A stretch of DNA of 64,000 bases from Deltaproteobacteria bacterium (GTDB lineage: Bacteria > UBA10199 > JACPAL01), in the NCBI GenBank assembly GCA_016180845.1, contig JACPAK010000002.1:1-64000 (forward strand). Reading direction: 5' to 3'. Of this stretch, positions 8,030 through 15,555 are shown piece by piece. Position 1 is the first letter of the stretch, and each line of letters opens with the position of its first letter. The translations under genes and the position numbers were made by a program. Below the pieces are notes generated by a model. The model worked only from the letters and a program-made list of their open reading frames with translations. It searched no databases and was not told where the DNA came from.

Positions 8030-8062
8030 AAAAACCCCTTTATTTGAATTAAAGGGGTTTTT
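8030..8062. terminator. bidirectional intrinsic terminator downstream of HU
   Basis: AAAAACCCCTTT (8030-8041) pairs with AAAGGGGTTTTT (8051-8062) across a 9-base loop. On the minus strand the stem is followed by TTTTTATTT, a proper U-tract for ending HU transcription. It sits only six bases before the gshB ATG, so gshB needs either readthrough or a promoter embedded here. Confidence 0.85.
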
Positions 8063-8088
8063 ACCTCAAAACCATCAAGAGCCTGGTA

Positions 8089-8361
8089 CTACTGAGTGCT
8101 TTTCCGAAGCTCTTTCCCGGGTTTGAATTTCGGGACATTACAGGCCTTGATATCGATCTCGGCACCTGTCTGGGGATTACGACCCTTGCGAGCACGCCTC
8201 TTGGCAACATAGAATGTGCCGAAGCCTGTCAGAGTGATCTTATCCCTTCTCTTAAGGCACTTCTGGACCCCGTCAGTGACGGAATTCAAAGCCCTTTCTG
8301 CGACTGCCTTGGAAATTTTGCAGTCTCTTGCGACCCATGCGACTAATTCACCTTTTGTCAT
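8089..8361 (-). CDS. hup: DNA-binding protein HU
   Basis: A 90-residue HU/IHF family histone-like protein that bends DNA as a dimer. It has the N-terminal MTKGELVAWVARD helix, the conserved GFGTFYVAKRRARKGRNP with the DNA-intercalating arm RNPQTGAEI, and a basic C-terminus PKFKPGKELRK. Two extra Cys (CKIS and KCL) and KACNVP are unusual for HU. ATG at 8361 has a G6 Shine-Dalgarno eight bases upstream; a GTG at 8370 is too close to it. The gene diverges from gyrA, leaving a 196-base promoter region. Confidence 0.93.
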   Translation of the reverse strand: MTKGELVAWVARDCKISKAVAERALNSVTDGVQKCLKRRDKITLTGFGTFYVAKRRARKGRNPQTGAEIDIKACNVPKFKPGKELRKSTQ

Positions 8362-8520
8362 TATTTTCACCCCCCTTCATTTTTAGGCTCCCCGCGAAGG
8401 CTTATTTGATGCGGGTTTTAGGGCCTAAACTTAATGAAAGCGGTATGTATCAATCTCAAGGAAGAGTCAATTAAAAAAACGGCTGATGCTGATTTTTTCT
8501 GCATTGGCATGGCTTTTGAA

Positions 8521-8549
8521 TTGACTCGGGGCTCCCCACGATTTATTTT
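8521..8549 (+). promoter_or_regulatory. candidate sigma-70 promoter of gyrA
   Basis: TTGACT at 8521-8526 and TATTTT at 8544-8549 are separated by 17 bases. The predicted start (about 8556) falls almost on the gyrA ATG at 8558, and no Shine-Dalgarno precedes that ATG, so a leaderless gyrA message is plausible. A GGGGCTCCCC palindrome lies in the spacer. Confidence 0.5.
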
Positions 8550-8557
8550 CATCGCCC

Positions 8558-10993
8558 ATGCCAACGTCTGCAGAAATTATCCCAGTCAATATCGAAGATG
8601 AGATGAGGCACAGCTATCTGGATTACGCGATGAGCGTCATCATCGGTCGCGCCCTTCCGGATGCTCGGGATGGATTGAAGCCGGTTCATCGCCGGATTCT
8701 CTATGCGATGTATCAAGAGGGGCTTCTTTCCAATAAAAGATATTCAAAATGCGCCGGTGTCGTTGGAGAGGTTCTGAAAAAATATCATCCGCATGGGGAT
8801 CTCGCCGTTTACGATGCCCTCGTCCGATTAGCCCAGGATTGGAACATGCGTTATCCCTTGATTGATGGTCAGGGGAATTTTGGTTCTATCGATGGCGATC
8901 CGGCAGCCGCCTATCGTTATACTGAGGCACGGCTGACGCGACTGGCCGAGGAGATGTTGGCCGATATTGAGAAGGAGACGGTCGATCTCGTCCCAAATTT
9001 TGATGGTTCGACTCAGGAACCGACCGTGCTTCCCTCGAAGGTTCCAAATCTGCTGATTAACGGTTCTGACGGGATTGCTGTCGGGATGGCGACGAAGATT
9101 CCGCCGCACAACTTGAGCGAGATTATTGATGGCTGTCTCGAGCTTATCAAGAATCCCGATGTTTCTGTAAAAGATCTCATGAAGATCATTCCTGGGCCTG
9201 ATTTTCCGACCGGCGGTTTTATTTATGGGAGGGAAGGGATTCGCGGGGCGTATGAGACAGGGAAGGGGATTCTGCAGCTCCGGGCACGGGCCTTGATTGA
9301 AAAAGTGGCGAAAGGGGACAAGGAGAGCATCATCGTCACCGAGATCCCCTATCAGGTCAATAAGGCACGTCTCATCGAAAAGATCGCCGAACTCCATCGG
9401 GACGGAAAGATCGAAGGGATCTCGGATCTTCGGGATGAATCAGACAAGGACGGCATGAGGATTGTTGTGGAGCTGAAGAAGGGGGCGGTCGCTGGTGTGA
9501 TCCTGAATCAGCTTTACAGTCATACCGCGATGCAAACGACCTTCGGTATCATCCTGCTGGCGATTGTGGGGGGACAACCACGCACGCTTAATCTCAAAGA
9601 GGCGCTTAAGATTTTTATTGATCATCGTCATGAGGTGGTGATCCGAAGAACCGCCTATGATCTGAAAAGAGCGGAGGAACGTGCGCATATCCTCGAAGGA
9701 TTGAAGATCGCTGTCGATAACCTCGATGCTGTCATCACCTTGATCAAGAAATCGAAGTCCCCTGTGGAAGCCAAGGAAGGGTTGATGAAGAAGTATGGGA
9801 TGACGGAGATCCAGGCTCAGGCGGTTTTGGAGATCCGGTTGCAGAGACTGACCGCGATGGAACGAGAGAAGATTGTCGAAGAGTACGAAGAGGTTCAGAA
9901 ACAGATCAAGGGATATCGCGAGATTCTCAAGAGCGAGAAGCTTATCTATCAGATTATTTCGGAAGAATTGACGGAGATCAAAAAGTCCTATGGTGATGTT
10001 CGTCGGACGGAGATCCAAGGGAGAACCCAGGAACTGACCGTCGAGGACCTCATTGCGGAAGAAGAGATGGTTGTGACCATCTCCCACAAGGGGTATATCA
10101 AGAGAAATCCGATCAGTCTCTACCGGGCTCAGCGTCGTGGAGGACATGGGAAGACCGGCATGACGACGCGTGAGGAAGATTTTGTTAGTGATCTCTTTAT
10201 CGCCTCGACCCACGCCTATGTTCTGATCTTTACAAACCGCGGGAAGGTTTATTGGCTGAAGGTTCATGAGATTCCGCAGGCAGGGAGGGCAACGAAGGGG
10301 AAGCCTATCGTGAATCTTGTGCAGATGGGCTCCGATGAACAGATTGCGGCGGTCCTGACCGTAAAAGAGTTTGCCGAAGGGAAGAATATTATTTTTGCGA
10401 CTAAGAAGGGGATAGTCAAGAAGACCGCCCTCACCGCTTACGCGAATCCAAGGGCCTCCGGGATTATTGCTCTGGGAGTCGAGGAAGGGGATGCCCTGAT
10501 TGGTGCCTCCCTGACGAATGGAGAACAAGACATCCTTCTCTCAACCCGTGATGGTCAGGCGATCCGGTTTCATGAAAAGGAAGCTCGTGAGATGGGGCGT
10601 GTGACGGTTGGAGTTATCGGGATTCGTCTGGATAAAAAAGATGAGGTGGTCAGTCTCGAAGTTTTGCAGGAAGGACAGACAGCCCTTTCGGTGACGGAAA
10701 ACGGTTATGGCAAAAGGACAGCGCTTGAGGAGTACCGAATTCAGGGACGCGGCGGGAGCGGGATTATCACCATCAAGACGACAGACCGTAACGGCCCTGT
10801 TGTGGGAGTCATTCAGGTGACTAATGATGAGAATATCATGCTGATCACCAATCTAGGAAAGATCATCCGGATTCGGGTCGACCAGATTTCAGTTATTGGT
10901 CGGAACACGCAGGGGTTCCGGCTGATTCATCTTGAAAAAGATGAAAAGGTTGTCGCCTTCGCAAAATTGGCCGAAAAGGAAGATGAAGAGTAG
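8558..10993 (+). CDS. gyrA: DNA gyrase subunit A
   Basis: Breakage-reunion subunit of gyrase, 811 residues. Features in order: RALPDARDGLKPVHRRILYAM, the winged-helix segment HPHGDLAVYDALVRLAQDW, catalytic tyrosine Y121 in AAAYRYTEARL, tower and coiled-coil, then six C-terminal blades beginning with the GyrA box QRRGGHGKTG (consensus QRRGGKG), which separates it from ParC. The residue equal to E. coli Ser83 is leucine (L82); the Asp87 equivalent is kept (D86). The Ser83Leu change is a classic quinolone-resistance substitution, and here it is the native residue. The DUF192 lipoprotein gene starts inside the last 11 bases. gyrB is not in the window. Confidence 0.97.
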   Translation: MPTSAEIIPVNIEDEMRHSYLDYAMSVIIGRALPDARDGLKPVHRRILYAMYQEGLLSNKRYSKCAGVVGEVLKKYHPHGDLAVYDALVRLAQDWNMRYPLIDGQGNFGSIDGDPAAAYRYTEARLTRLAEEMLADIEKETVDLVPNFDGSTQEPTVLPSKVPNLLINGSDGIAVGMATKIPPHNLSEIIDGCLELIKNPDVSVKDLMKIIPGPDFPTGGFIYGREGIRGAYETGKGILQLRARALIEKVAKGDKESIIVTEIPYQVNKARLIEKIAELHRDGKIEGISDLRDESDKDGMRIVVELKKGAVAGVILNQLYSHTAMQTTFGIILLAIVGGQPRTLNLKEALKIFIDHRHEVVIRRTAYDLKRAEERAHILEGLKIAVDNLDAVITLIKKSKSPVEAKEGLMKKYGMTEIQAQAVLEIRLQRLTAMEREKIVEEYEEVQKQIKGYREILKSEKLIYQIISEELTEIKKSYGDVRRTEIQGRTQELTVEDLIAEEEMVVTISHKGYIKRNPISLYRAQRRGGHGKTGMTTREEDFVSDLFIASTHAYVLIFTNRGKVYWLKVHEIPQAGRATKGKPIVNLVQMGSDEQIAAVLTVKEFAEGKNIIFATKKGIVKKTALTAYANPRASGIIALGVEEGDALIGASLTNGEQDILLSTRDGQAIRFHEKEAREMGRVTVGVIGIRLDKKDEVVSLEVLQEGQTALSVTENGYGKRTALEEYRIQGRGGSGIITIKTTDRNGPVVGVIQVTNDENIMLITNLGKIIRIRVDQISVIGRNTQGFRLIHLEKDEKVVAFAKLAEKEDEE

Positions 10994-11453
10994 GGCTCAT
11001 TTCCTGACGGCTCTCTTTCTCGTCCTTCTGATTTCCTGCTCTTCTGCCTCTCTCGAATCTGTTATCCTCAAAACTCGTGTAGGTCGTGAAATTACTTTTC
11101 GAGTGGAACTTGCGAGAACCACTCAAGAGCGCGAGAAAGGGCTCATGCACCGAAGGGAACTCGCGTTCAACCACGGGATGCTTTTTGTTTTCCCCGAAGA
11201 GACCCAGTCTCCCTTTTGGATGAAAAATACCCCTCTTTCTCTCGATATGATTTTTCTGGATAGAGATGGAGTCGTTGTTGGCCTGATCGAAAACGCGGTC
11301 CCCTACTCGGAGGAACTCCTGATGCCTCAGGTTCCCTATTCCTATGTGCTCGAGGTCTCCGGCGGAACGATTCCTCGAGAAGGGATCAGGATTGGGGACT
11401 CGGTGCAGCTTCCGGTCCAGGGGCAGGTGCCGGTTCGCCCGCGCCCTCATTAG
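10983..11453 (+). CDS. DUF192 family lipoprotein
   Basis: 156 residues. ATG at 10983 overlaps the gyrA stop by 11 bases and starts a signal sequence MKSRAHFLTALFLVLLISC with a lipobox LISC, so an envelope lipoprotein is predicted. The mature part is a DUF192 domain: ELARTTQEREKGLMHRREL, GMLFVFPEE, FWMKNTPLSLDMIFLD, and GGTIPREGIRIGD are all typical. The biochemical role of DUF192 is not established. The last 68 bases overlap the converging parvulin gene; the Pro/Arg-rich tail is encoded there. Confidence 0.88.
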   Translation: MKSRAHFLTALFLVLLISCSSASLESVILKTRVGREITFRVELARTTQEREKGLMHRRELAFNHGMLFVFPEETQSPFWMKNTPLSLDMIFLDRDGVVVGLIENAVPYSEELLMPQVPYSYVLEVSGGTIPREGIRIGDSVQLPVQGQVPVRPRPH

Positions 11454-12348
11454 GCTCCACCGCTTCTGGAGAGGGAGAGGGAGAGGCAGGCTTCTTTTCT
11501 TCGATGTAATCAACCTTATACTTCTTTTTCAGGTCGGCCAGGAATTTGGTTCGAACATCTGACTGAAGACGAAATCTGATCCCAGTCTCCGCCTCTTCAA
11601 AAGGTTGAAGTTTTTTCTCTTCGACCACCTTGATCAAGTGAAACCCGTCTTTTGTCTGGATCGGTGATGGGGAGACATTCCCCTCTTGCAGGGCAAAGGC
11701 CTGTTCGGCCAAGGGCAACCACCCCATCCGTTCGAGTCGTTTGTCCCGAAGGGTGATGTAGCCGAGACTCCCCTGATTCTGTTTCGATTGGGAGTCTTCT
11801 GAAACCTCGCTCGCCACCTTATCAAAAGTCTCTCCCTTATCTAATCGTTCTTTGATCTTCGCGATCAGCTTCTTGGCGGCATCCTCGGTCCGTTTTTGTG
11901 CTGGTTTCGCAGCAGCCTTTTTCTTGGCCCCTGATTCCTCTTCGACAGTCCGGATCAGAATGTGCGAAAGTTTCAGCCGTTCAAATTCATCTCGATGATT
12001 TTCATAATACTGCTTGATTTGATTTTCGAGCTCATCATCTAAAACAGCCTGGGCGATGATGATCTTTTCATAAAGGTCGAGCTTTTGCTTGGTTTTGTCG
12101 GAACGATGGATTCCACGTTTTCTCGCCTCTTCGTAGAGGAGGGTTTGCTCCACGTAGTTTTCCAAAATCTTCTTTTTCCCTACCGGGGTTGCCATGCGAG
12201 GTTTGAGGCGGGGATTCACCTCTCCCAGGACAGTCAGATCTTTTTCGGTAATCCTTTTTCCACCGACCTTCGCAAGCGTCGGATTTTTCTCACAGGCTGT
12301 TGTGAGAAGGATCGCGATAAGCGGAATCAAAGCGAGTCGTAAATGCAT
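11386..12348 (-). CDS. parvulin-type peptidyl-prolyl isomerase, lipoprotein
   Basis: 320 residues. A signal peptide with lipobox LTTAC (Cys19) anchors it in the envelope. A SurA/PpiD-like helical N-domain (VGGKRITEKDLTVL, ILENYVEQTLLYEEARKRG) precedes the parvulin domain: KLSHILIRT, then an Ala/Lys-rich insert, FDKVASEVSEDSQSKQNQGSLGYI, AEQAFALQEGNVSPSPIQTKDGFHLIKV. Such proteins assist folding of exported proteins. The C-terminal 35 residues are Pro/Glu/Ala-rich and probably disordered, and their coding sequence lies over the end of the DUF192 gene. Confidence 0.9.
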   Translation of the reverse strand: MHLRLALIPLIAILLTTACEKNPTLAKVGGKRITEKDLTVLGEVNPRLKPRMATPVGKKKILENYVEQTLLYEEARKRGIHRSDKTKQKLDLYEKIIIAQAVLDDELENQIKQYYENHRDEFERLKLSHILIRTVEEESGAKKKAAAKPAQKRTEDAAKKLIAKIKERLDKGETFDKVASEVSEDSQSKQNQGSLGYITLRDKRLERMGWLPLAEQAFALQEGNVSPSPIQTKDGFHLIKVVEEKKLQPFEEAETGIRFRLQSDVRTKFLADLKKKYKVDYIEEKKPASPSPSPEAVEPNEGAGEPAPAPGPEAAPSPQS

Positions 12349-12418
12349 AAGATTTCTCCCCTTTTTTTAAGGACTTGAATATTCACAGGGCCTCTTCTTG
12401 TCAAACAAATTTCAATGA

Positions 12419-12694
12419 TCAAACAATCCTGAAATCAGGAAATTCACCTCGGTATGCCTCCCATTCGACCCGGATCTCCTTCACACGGGCGGCAGGGGGG
12501 CCTTCGTGACACTTCTCGATCATTCGGTCGACGAATCCTTTTTCTCCCTCAATAAACGCCTCAACGCGACCATCCGGGGAGTTTCGAACCCAACCGCTTA
12601 GCAGGAGTTCATTGGCGACTGTTTCCGCCCAGGCCCTGTAGCAAACCCCCTGAACACGGCCTGAGATCCAAAGATGGGCGCTAACTTTTTCCAT
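12419..12694 (-). CDS. acyP: acylphosphatase
   Basis: A 91-residue acylphosphatase hydrolysing carboxyl-phosphate bonds. The phosphate loop is GRVQGVCYRAW with catalytic R20, and the catalytic Asn is N38 in GWVRNSPDG. The loop reads GVCYR where most have GVGFR or GVFFR, so the Cys next to the catalytic arginine is slightly unusual. It is separated by 70 bases from the parvulin gene downstream and diverges from ruvX. Confidence 0.95.
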   Translation of the reverse strand: MEKVSAHLWISGRVQGVCYRAWAETVANELLLSGWVRNSPDGRVEAFIEGEKGFVDRMIEKCHEGPPAARVKEIRVEWEAYRGEFPDFRIV

Positions 12695-12753
12695 GCATTT
12701 CCTTTTAAGCTATTAGGTTGATCTGTTCAATCACGTTCTGTATCCTTTTTATT

Positions 12754-13191
12754 ATGAGAATCTTGGCACTCGACATTGGGAGTAAGACGATCGGGGTTGC
12801 CGTCTCGGACCCGATGGGTTGGACCGCTCAGCCGATCAAAACGATCCGCAGAAAAAACCGTCTCTCGGATGAAGAGGAGATCTGTACCCTTATCAAGGAG
12901 TATGAGATCGAGGAAATCCTGATCGGTCTGCCGCTTCATATGAATGGTTCCGAAGGAAAGCAGGTCGATGTGGTGCGAGGTTTCGCCAGAAATCTGGAGG
13001 GGAAGGTTTCAGTGCCGGTAAAGTTTTGGGATGAACGCCTCTCGACGGTCGCTGCGGATCGTTCCCTCCTGGAGGCTGATCTCTCCCGACAGAAGAGGCG
13101 AGAGGTGATCGATAAGATGGCGGCAGTGTTTATCTTGCAAGGATATCTGGACTCTCTTCATTCCCTTTCAGAGGAGGAGACAAAGGGGTGA
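12754..13191 (+). CDS. ruvX: RuvX/YqgF family putative Holliday junction resolvase
   Basis: 145 residues with an RNase H-like fold: MRILALDIGSKTIGVAVSD carries the first acidic residue, EILIGLPLHMNGSEG the second region, FWDERLSTVAADRSLLE and DKMAAVFILQGYLDS the last acid. Family members act in 16S rRNA 5'-end maturation and possibly recombination. ATG at 12754 is the natural family start; no Shine-Dalgarno is visible upstream. The stop overlaps the mltG start by four bases (GTGA), so the pair is one transcript, a common ruvX-mltG arrangement. Confidence 0.92.
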   Translation: MRILALDIGSKTIGVAVSDPMGWTAQPIKTIRRKNRLSDEEEICTLIKEYEIEEILIGLPLHMNGSEGKQVDVVRGFARNLEGKVSVPVKFWDERLSTVAADRSLLEADLSRQKRREVIDKMAAVFILQGYLDSLHSLSEEETKG

Positions 13192-14144
13192 GAAGAATCA
13201 TTGCGACACTGTCTCTCGTCCTGTTCGTGATTGTCTCTGTTTTTCTGCTTAATTTTGTCCTTTTTTTGGTGACCCCCTATCGAAAGACGGAGGGGCCGAT
13301 TTCCCTCGTGATCGAGCCGGGGATGAGGGTTGATGAGATTCTGAAAAAGCTGTCCGAGGAGGGATTGGTTTCGAATCCGGTATTTTTTGAACTTTATCTA
13401 AAGGCGAGGGGATTCGATAGAAAGATACGGGCGGGGGATTATCAATTTGACTCAGGCGTTTCGCCTCATCAGATGGTGTCACTCTTGTTGAAGGGAGATT
13501 TTGCCCGCCTCCGGATAACTATTCTCGAGGGATGGACGGCACGAGAGATCGCGAAATTTCTGGAGGGGCAGGGTTTGGTTCGTGCGGACGAATTTCTTCA
13601 AAAGGCCAAGGATCTTGAGGGATACCTTTTTCCGGATACTTACGAAATGTATCAACCCAAAGGGGCTGAGGAGATCGTCCAGAAGATGGTCGGTCATTTT
13701 CATGAGGTCTTTAATCCTTCACTTCAGGCTCGCGCGAGAGAGGTTGGGTTGAGTGATTATGAGGTTCTCATTCTAGCCTCGATCGTGGAGAAGGAGACAG
13801 GGAATCGGGAGGAACAACCGCTTGTTGCTTCCGTCTTTTTGAATCGTCTGAAGCGGAAGATGGGACTCGCCTCGGATCCGACCGTGATCTATGGGATCCC
13901 TAATTTCAATGGGAATCTGACCCGCGCCGATCTGGAACGTCCCTCACCTTATAATACCTACCTCAATGCCGGACTCCCCCCGACACCGATTTGCAATCCC
14001 GGACTTGCCTCGATCCGCGCGGTGCTTTATCCCGCGGAGACTGATTTTCTCTATTTTGTTTCGAAGAATGACGGGACTCATCAATTCTCCAAGACCTCGG
14101 AAGAACATTACAGGGCGGTTATGGAATATCAGAGGTCTCAGTGA
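13188..14144 (+). CDS. mltG: endolytic murein transglycosylase MltG
   Basis: 318 residues. One N-terminal membrane segment (about residues 6-29) anchors the protein, leaving a periplasmic catalytic part. A LysM-like subdomain (ISLVIEPGMRVDEILKKLSEEG) is followed by the YceG catalytic core: GYLFPDTYEM, ILASIVEKETG with the catalytic glutamate, RLKRKMGLASDPTVIYGI, and SPYNTYLNAGLPPTPICNPG. MltG cleaves nascent peptidoglycan strands and sets glycan length. The start is GTG, overlapping the ruvX stop. The 3' end overlaps the converging AbiE toxin gene by 26 bases. Confidence 0.95.
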   Translation: MRRIIATLSLVLFVIVSVFLLNFVLFLVTPYRKTEGPISLVIEPGMRVDEILKKLSEEGLVSNPVFFELYLKARGFDRKIRAGDYQFDSGVSPHQMVSLLLKGDFARLRITILEGWTAREIAKFLEGQGLVRADEFLQKAKDLEGYLFPDTYEMYQPKGAEEIVQKMVGHFHEVFNPSLQARAREVGLSDYEVLILASIVEKETGNREEQPLVASVFLNRLKRKMGLASDPTVIYGIPNFNGNLTRADLERPSPYNTYLNAGLPPTPICNPGLASIRAVLYPAETDFLYFVSKNDGTHQFSKTSEEHYRAVMEYQRSQ

Positions 14145-14889
14145 GCAGGCCCTCGATCATTTGAATCAGGCCAACCTTCATTTTATGAGCTAGACCGGCG
14201 ATCTGGTCCTGATCGAGTGTATCCCTTAATTCTTCATGAAGGGAGTCATCGGTCAGGCCTCTGACATTTTGCTCCAAGCGAGCCAAAAATTCCGGCAAAG
14301 TCATGCTTTTTGGGAGGGAAGAATTTTTCACTCTTCTCGCATAGTTTATTTTTTGCAAACGGGAACGGAGTGTCGGCAAGTGAGGGGTCTTGCCCAGATG
14401 TCTGTAGAGAAAGTAGGCATCATAGAGATCCCGCATCAACTCCCTTTCATTCCAGGCAGCCAACTTATTAGCCAAGGCGATATCAAACCTCATGACACGC
14501 ACGATGTGAGGTGATTGTTTATTTGAGATGGCCAGATCAGCAGTGCTGATTGGTTCTGACTCGCACGAATCGGATACGTTCGCTTCCAGATGTGTTCGGA
14601 AAGTGCCAGAAGCATTGGTAAATACCACATCATAACGGACGTTTGTCGAATGGAGCCTTTTTTCAATGCGGGCACCTTTCAAGTCCGCCATTGCCTTGTC
14701 GATCAACGGACCGATCTCTTTTTTAGAGCGAAATGGAACAAAGACGTAATCCAGATCGTTCGTGTAACGAGGGCAGTTGAGCAGTCGGAGAACCATCCCT
14801 CCTTTCAAGATGGCGTGTTTTCCTAATTTCTCTGACAGATGATTGATGATCCAGAGCCGCAAGCCTTCATCAGACTGAATGGTATCCAT
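14119..14889 (-). CDS. AbiEii/AbiGii family nucleotidyltransferase toxin
   Basis: 256 residues of the AbiEii (type IV toxin-antitoxin) nucleotidyltransferase family. HAILKGGMVLRLL and YTNDLDYVFV give the GG and DxD-like motifs of the transferase core; the later helix KLAAWNERELMRDLYDAYFLY carries the Lys and RDxxD motifs typical of the family. AbiEii toxins are thought to transfer nucleotides to tRNA, and the module can act in phage abortive infection. The gene overlaps the 3' end of its partner regulator by 20 bases. The C-terminal 60 residues lie beyond the core and I cannot assign them. Confidence 0.82.
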   Translation of the reverse strand: MDTIQSDEGLRLWIINHLSEKLGKHAILKGGMVLRLLNCPRYTNDLDYVFVPFRSKKEIGPLIDKAMADLKGARIEKRLHSTNVRYDVVFTNASGTFRTHLEANVSDSCESEPISTADLAISNKQSPHIVRVMRFDIALANKLAAWNERELMRDLYDAYFLYRHLGKTPHLPTLRSRLQKINYARRVKNSSLPKSMTLPEFLARLEQNVRGLTDDSLHEELRDTLDQDQIAGLAHKMKVGLIQMIEGLLTETSDIP

Positions 14890-15499
14890 GTAACACCCCC
14901 TTTACGAAGACGATAAATTTTGGATTTTTGTATTTTTTGAGATAGTTTTCGATTTTCCTGGAATCGAGTTTTTCAACAGCAATGTCCGAATAAATATTGA
15001 ATGAAAATTTGTTCCCTGATTGATAAAAATAGAGCGTGTCAAGAAAAGCTTTTTCCGTGTCGGCAGAGAGGATACCGCCCTCCCAATCGGCATAACCAAA
15101 CCAGTGACGCCGGCCAGCAGCGGGAGAGGCGTATCCGAAGTGGACGATGTTTCCCAAACGGGATTGGTAGATTCTTGTTTTGCCGATCTTGATGGCATAA
15201 ACTGTTTTTTGAGGGATATTTCCAATCAATCCTTTTTTGGCTAACACCGTTCCGAAACTTAATGCGGAGCCGGGTGAGAGGCGTTGGGAGAGCCACTCCA
15301 GGCTAAAGTTATCGGCAACATAATACCCTCGGCAAAATGGGTGCAGGAGCCCGGCCTTTAGAAACGGTTTTAGTTTACGGCTTAGTGCAACAGATGAATT
15401 GGCTGAAAGAAGATTGGCCAGATCATAGGTTGAGAAGACGCCTCGATGTTTTGGGATCAGCGACTGAAGGAGAAGGAGTTGGTCCGGCTCTAATTTCAT
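14870..15499 (-). CDS. AbiEi-like antitoxin / transcriptional regulator
   Basis: 209 residues. The N-terminal winged helix (HRGVFSTYDLANLL, ALSRKLKPFLKAGLLHPFCRGYYV) matches AbiEi antitoxins, and the remainder (SALSFGTVLAKKGLIG, FGYADWEGGILSADTEKAFLDTLYFY) matches the AbiEi C-terminal domain that neutralises the toxin and helps repression. ATG at 15499 is preferred over the in-frame codon at 15517 because that one lies in the operator. AbiEi represses its own promoter in known systems, and a suitable inverted repeat lies just upstream. Confidence 0.8.
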   Translation of the reverse strand: MKLEPDQLLLLQSLIPKHRGVFSTYDLANLLSANSSVALSRKLKPFLKAGLLHPFCRGYYVADNFSLEWLSQRLSPGSALSFGTVLAKKGLIGNIPQKTVYAIKIGKTRIYQSRLGNIVHFGYASPAAGRRHWFGYADWEGGILSADTEKAFLDTLYFYQSGNKFSFNIYSDIAVEKLDSRKIENYLKKYKNPKFIVFVKGVLHGYHSV

Positions 15500-15508
15500 T
15501 ATGAAGTA

Positions 15509-15538
15509 TAATATCATAAATTAGATATTATGTGTCAA
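15509..15538 (-). promoter_or_regulatory. promoter and inverted-repeat operator of the AbiE module
   Basis: On the minus strand a perfect -35 TTGACA (15538-15533) is followed by the inverted repeat TAATATC-N8-GATATTA (arms 15509-15515 and 15524-15530). The arms occupy the spacer and the -10 region (GATATT at 17 bases, or TATTAT at 19). A repressor bound here would block polymerase, matching AbiEi autoregulation. Confidence 0.65.
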
Positions 15539-15555
15539 TATGATAATTTTGGTAT

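Noticed and set aside
9440-10528. 362-codon open frame antisense to gyrA
   Set aside because: It lies wholly opposite a highly conserved gene, lacks a ribosome site and shows no domain; it is a by-product of gyrA codon bias.
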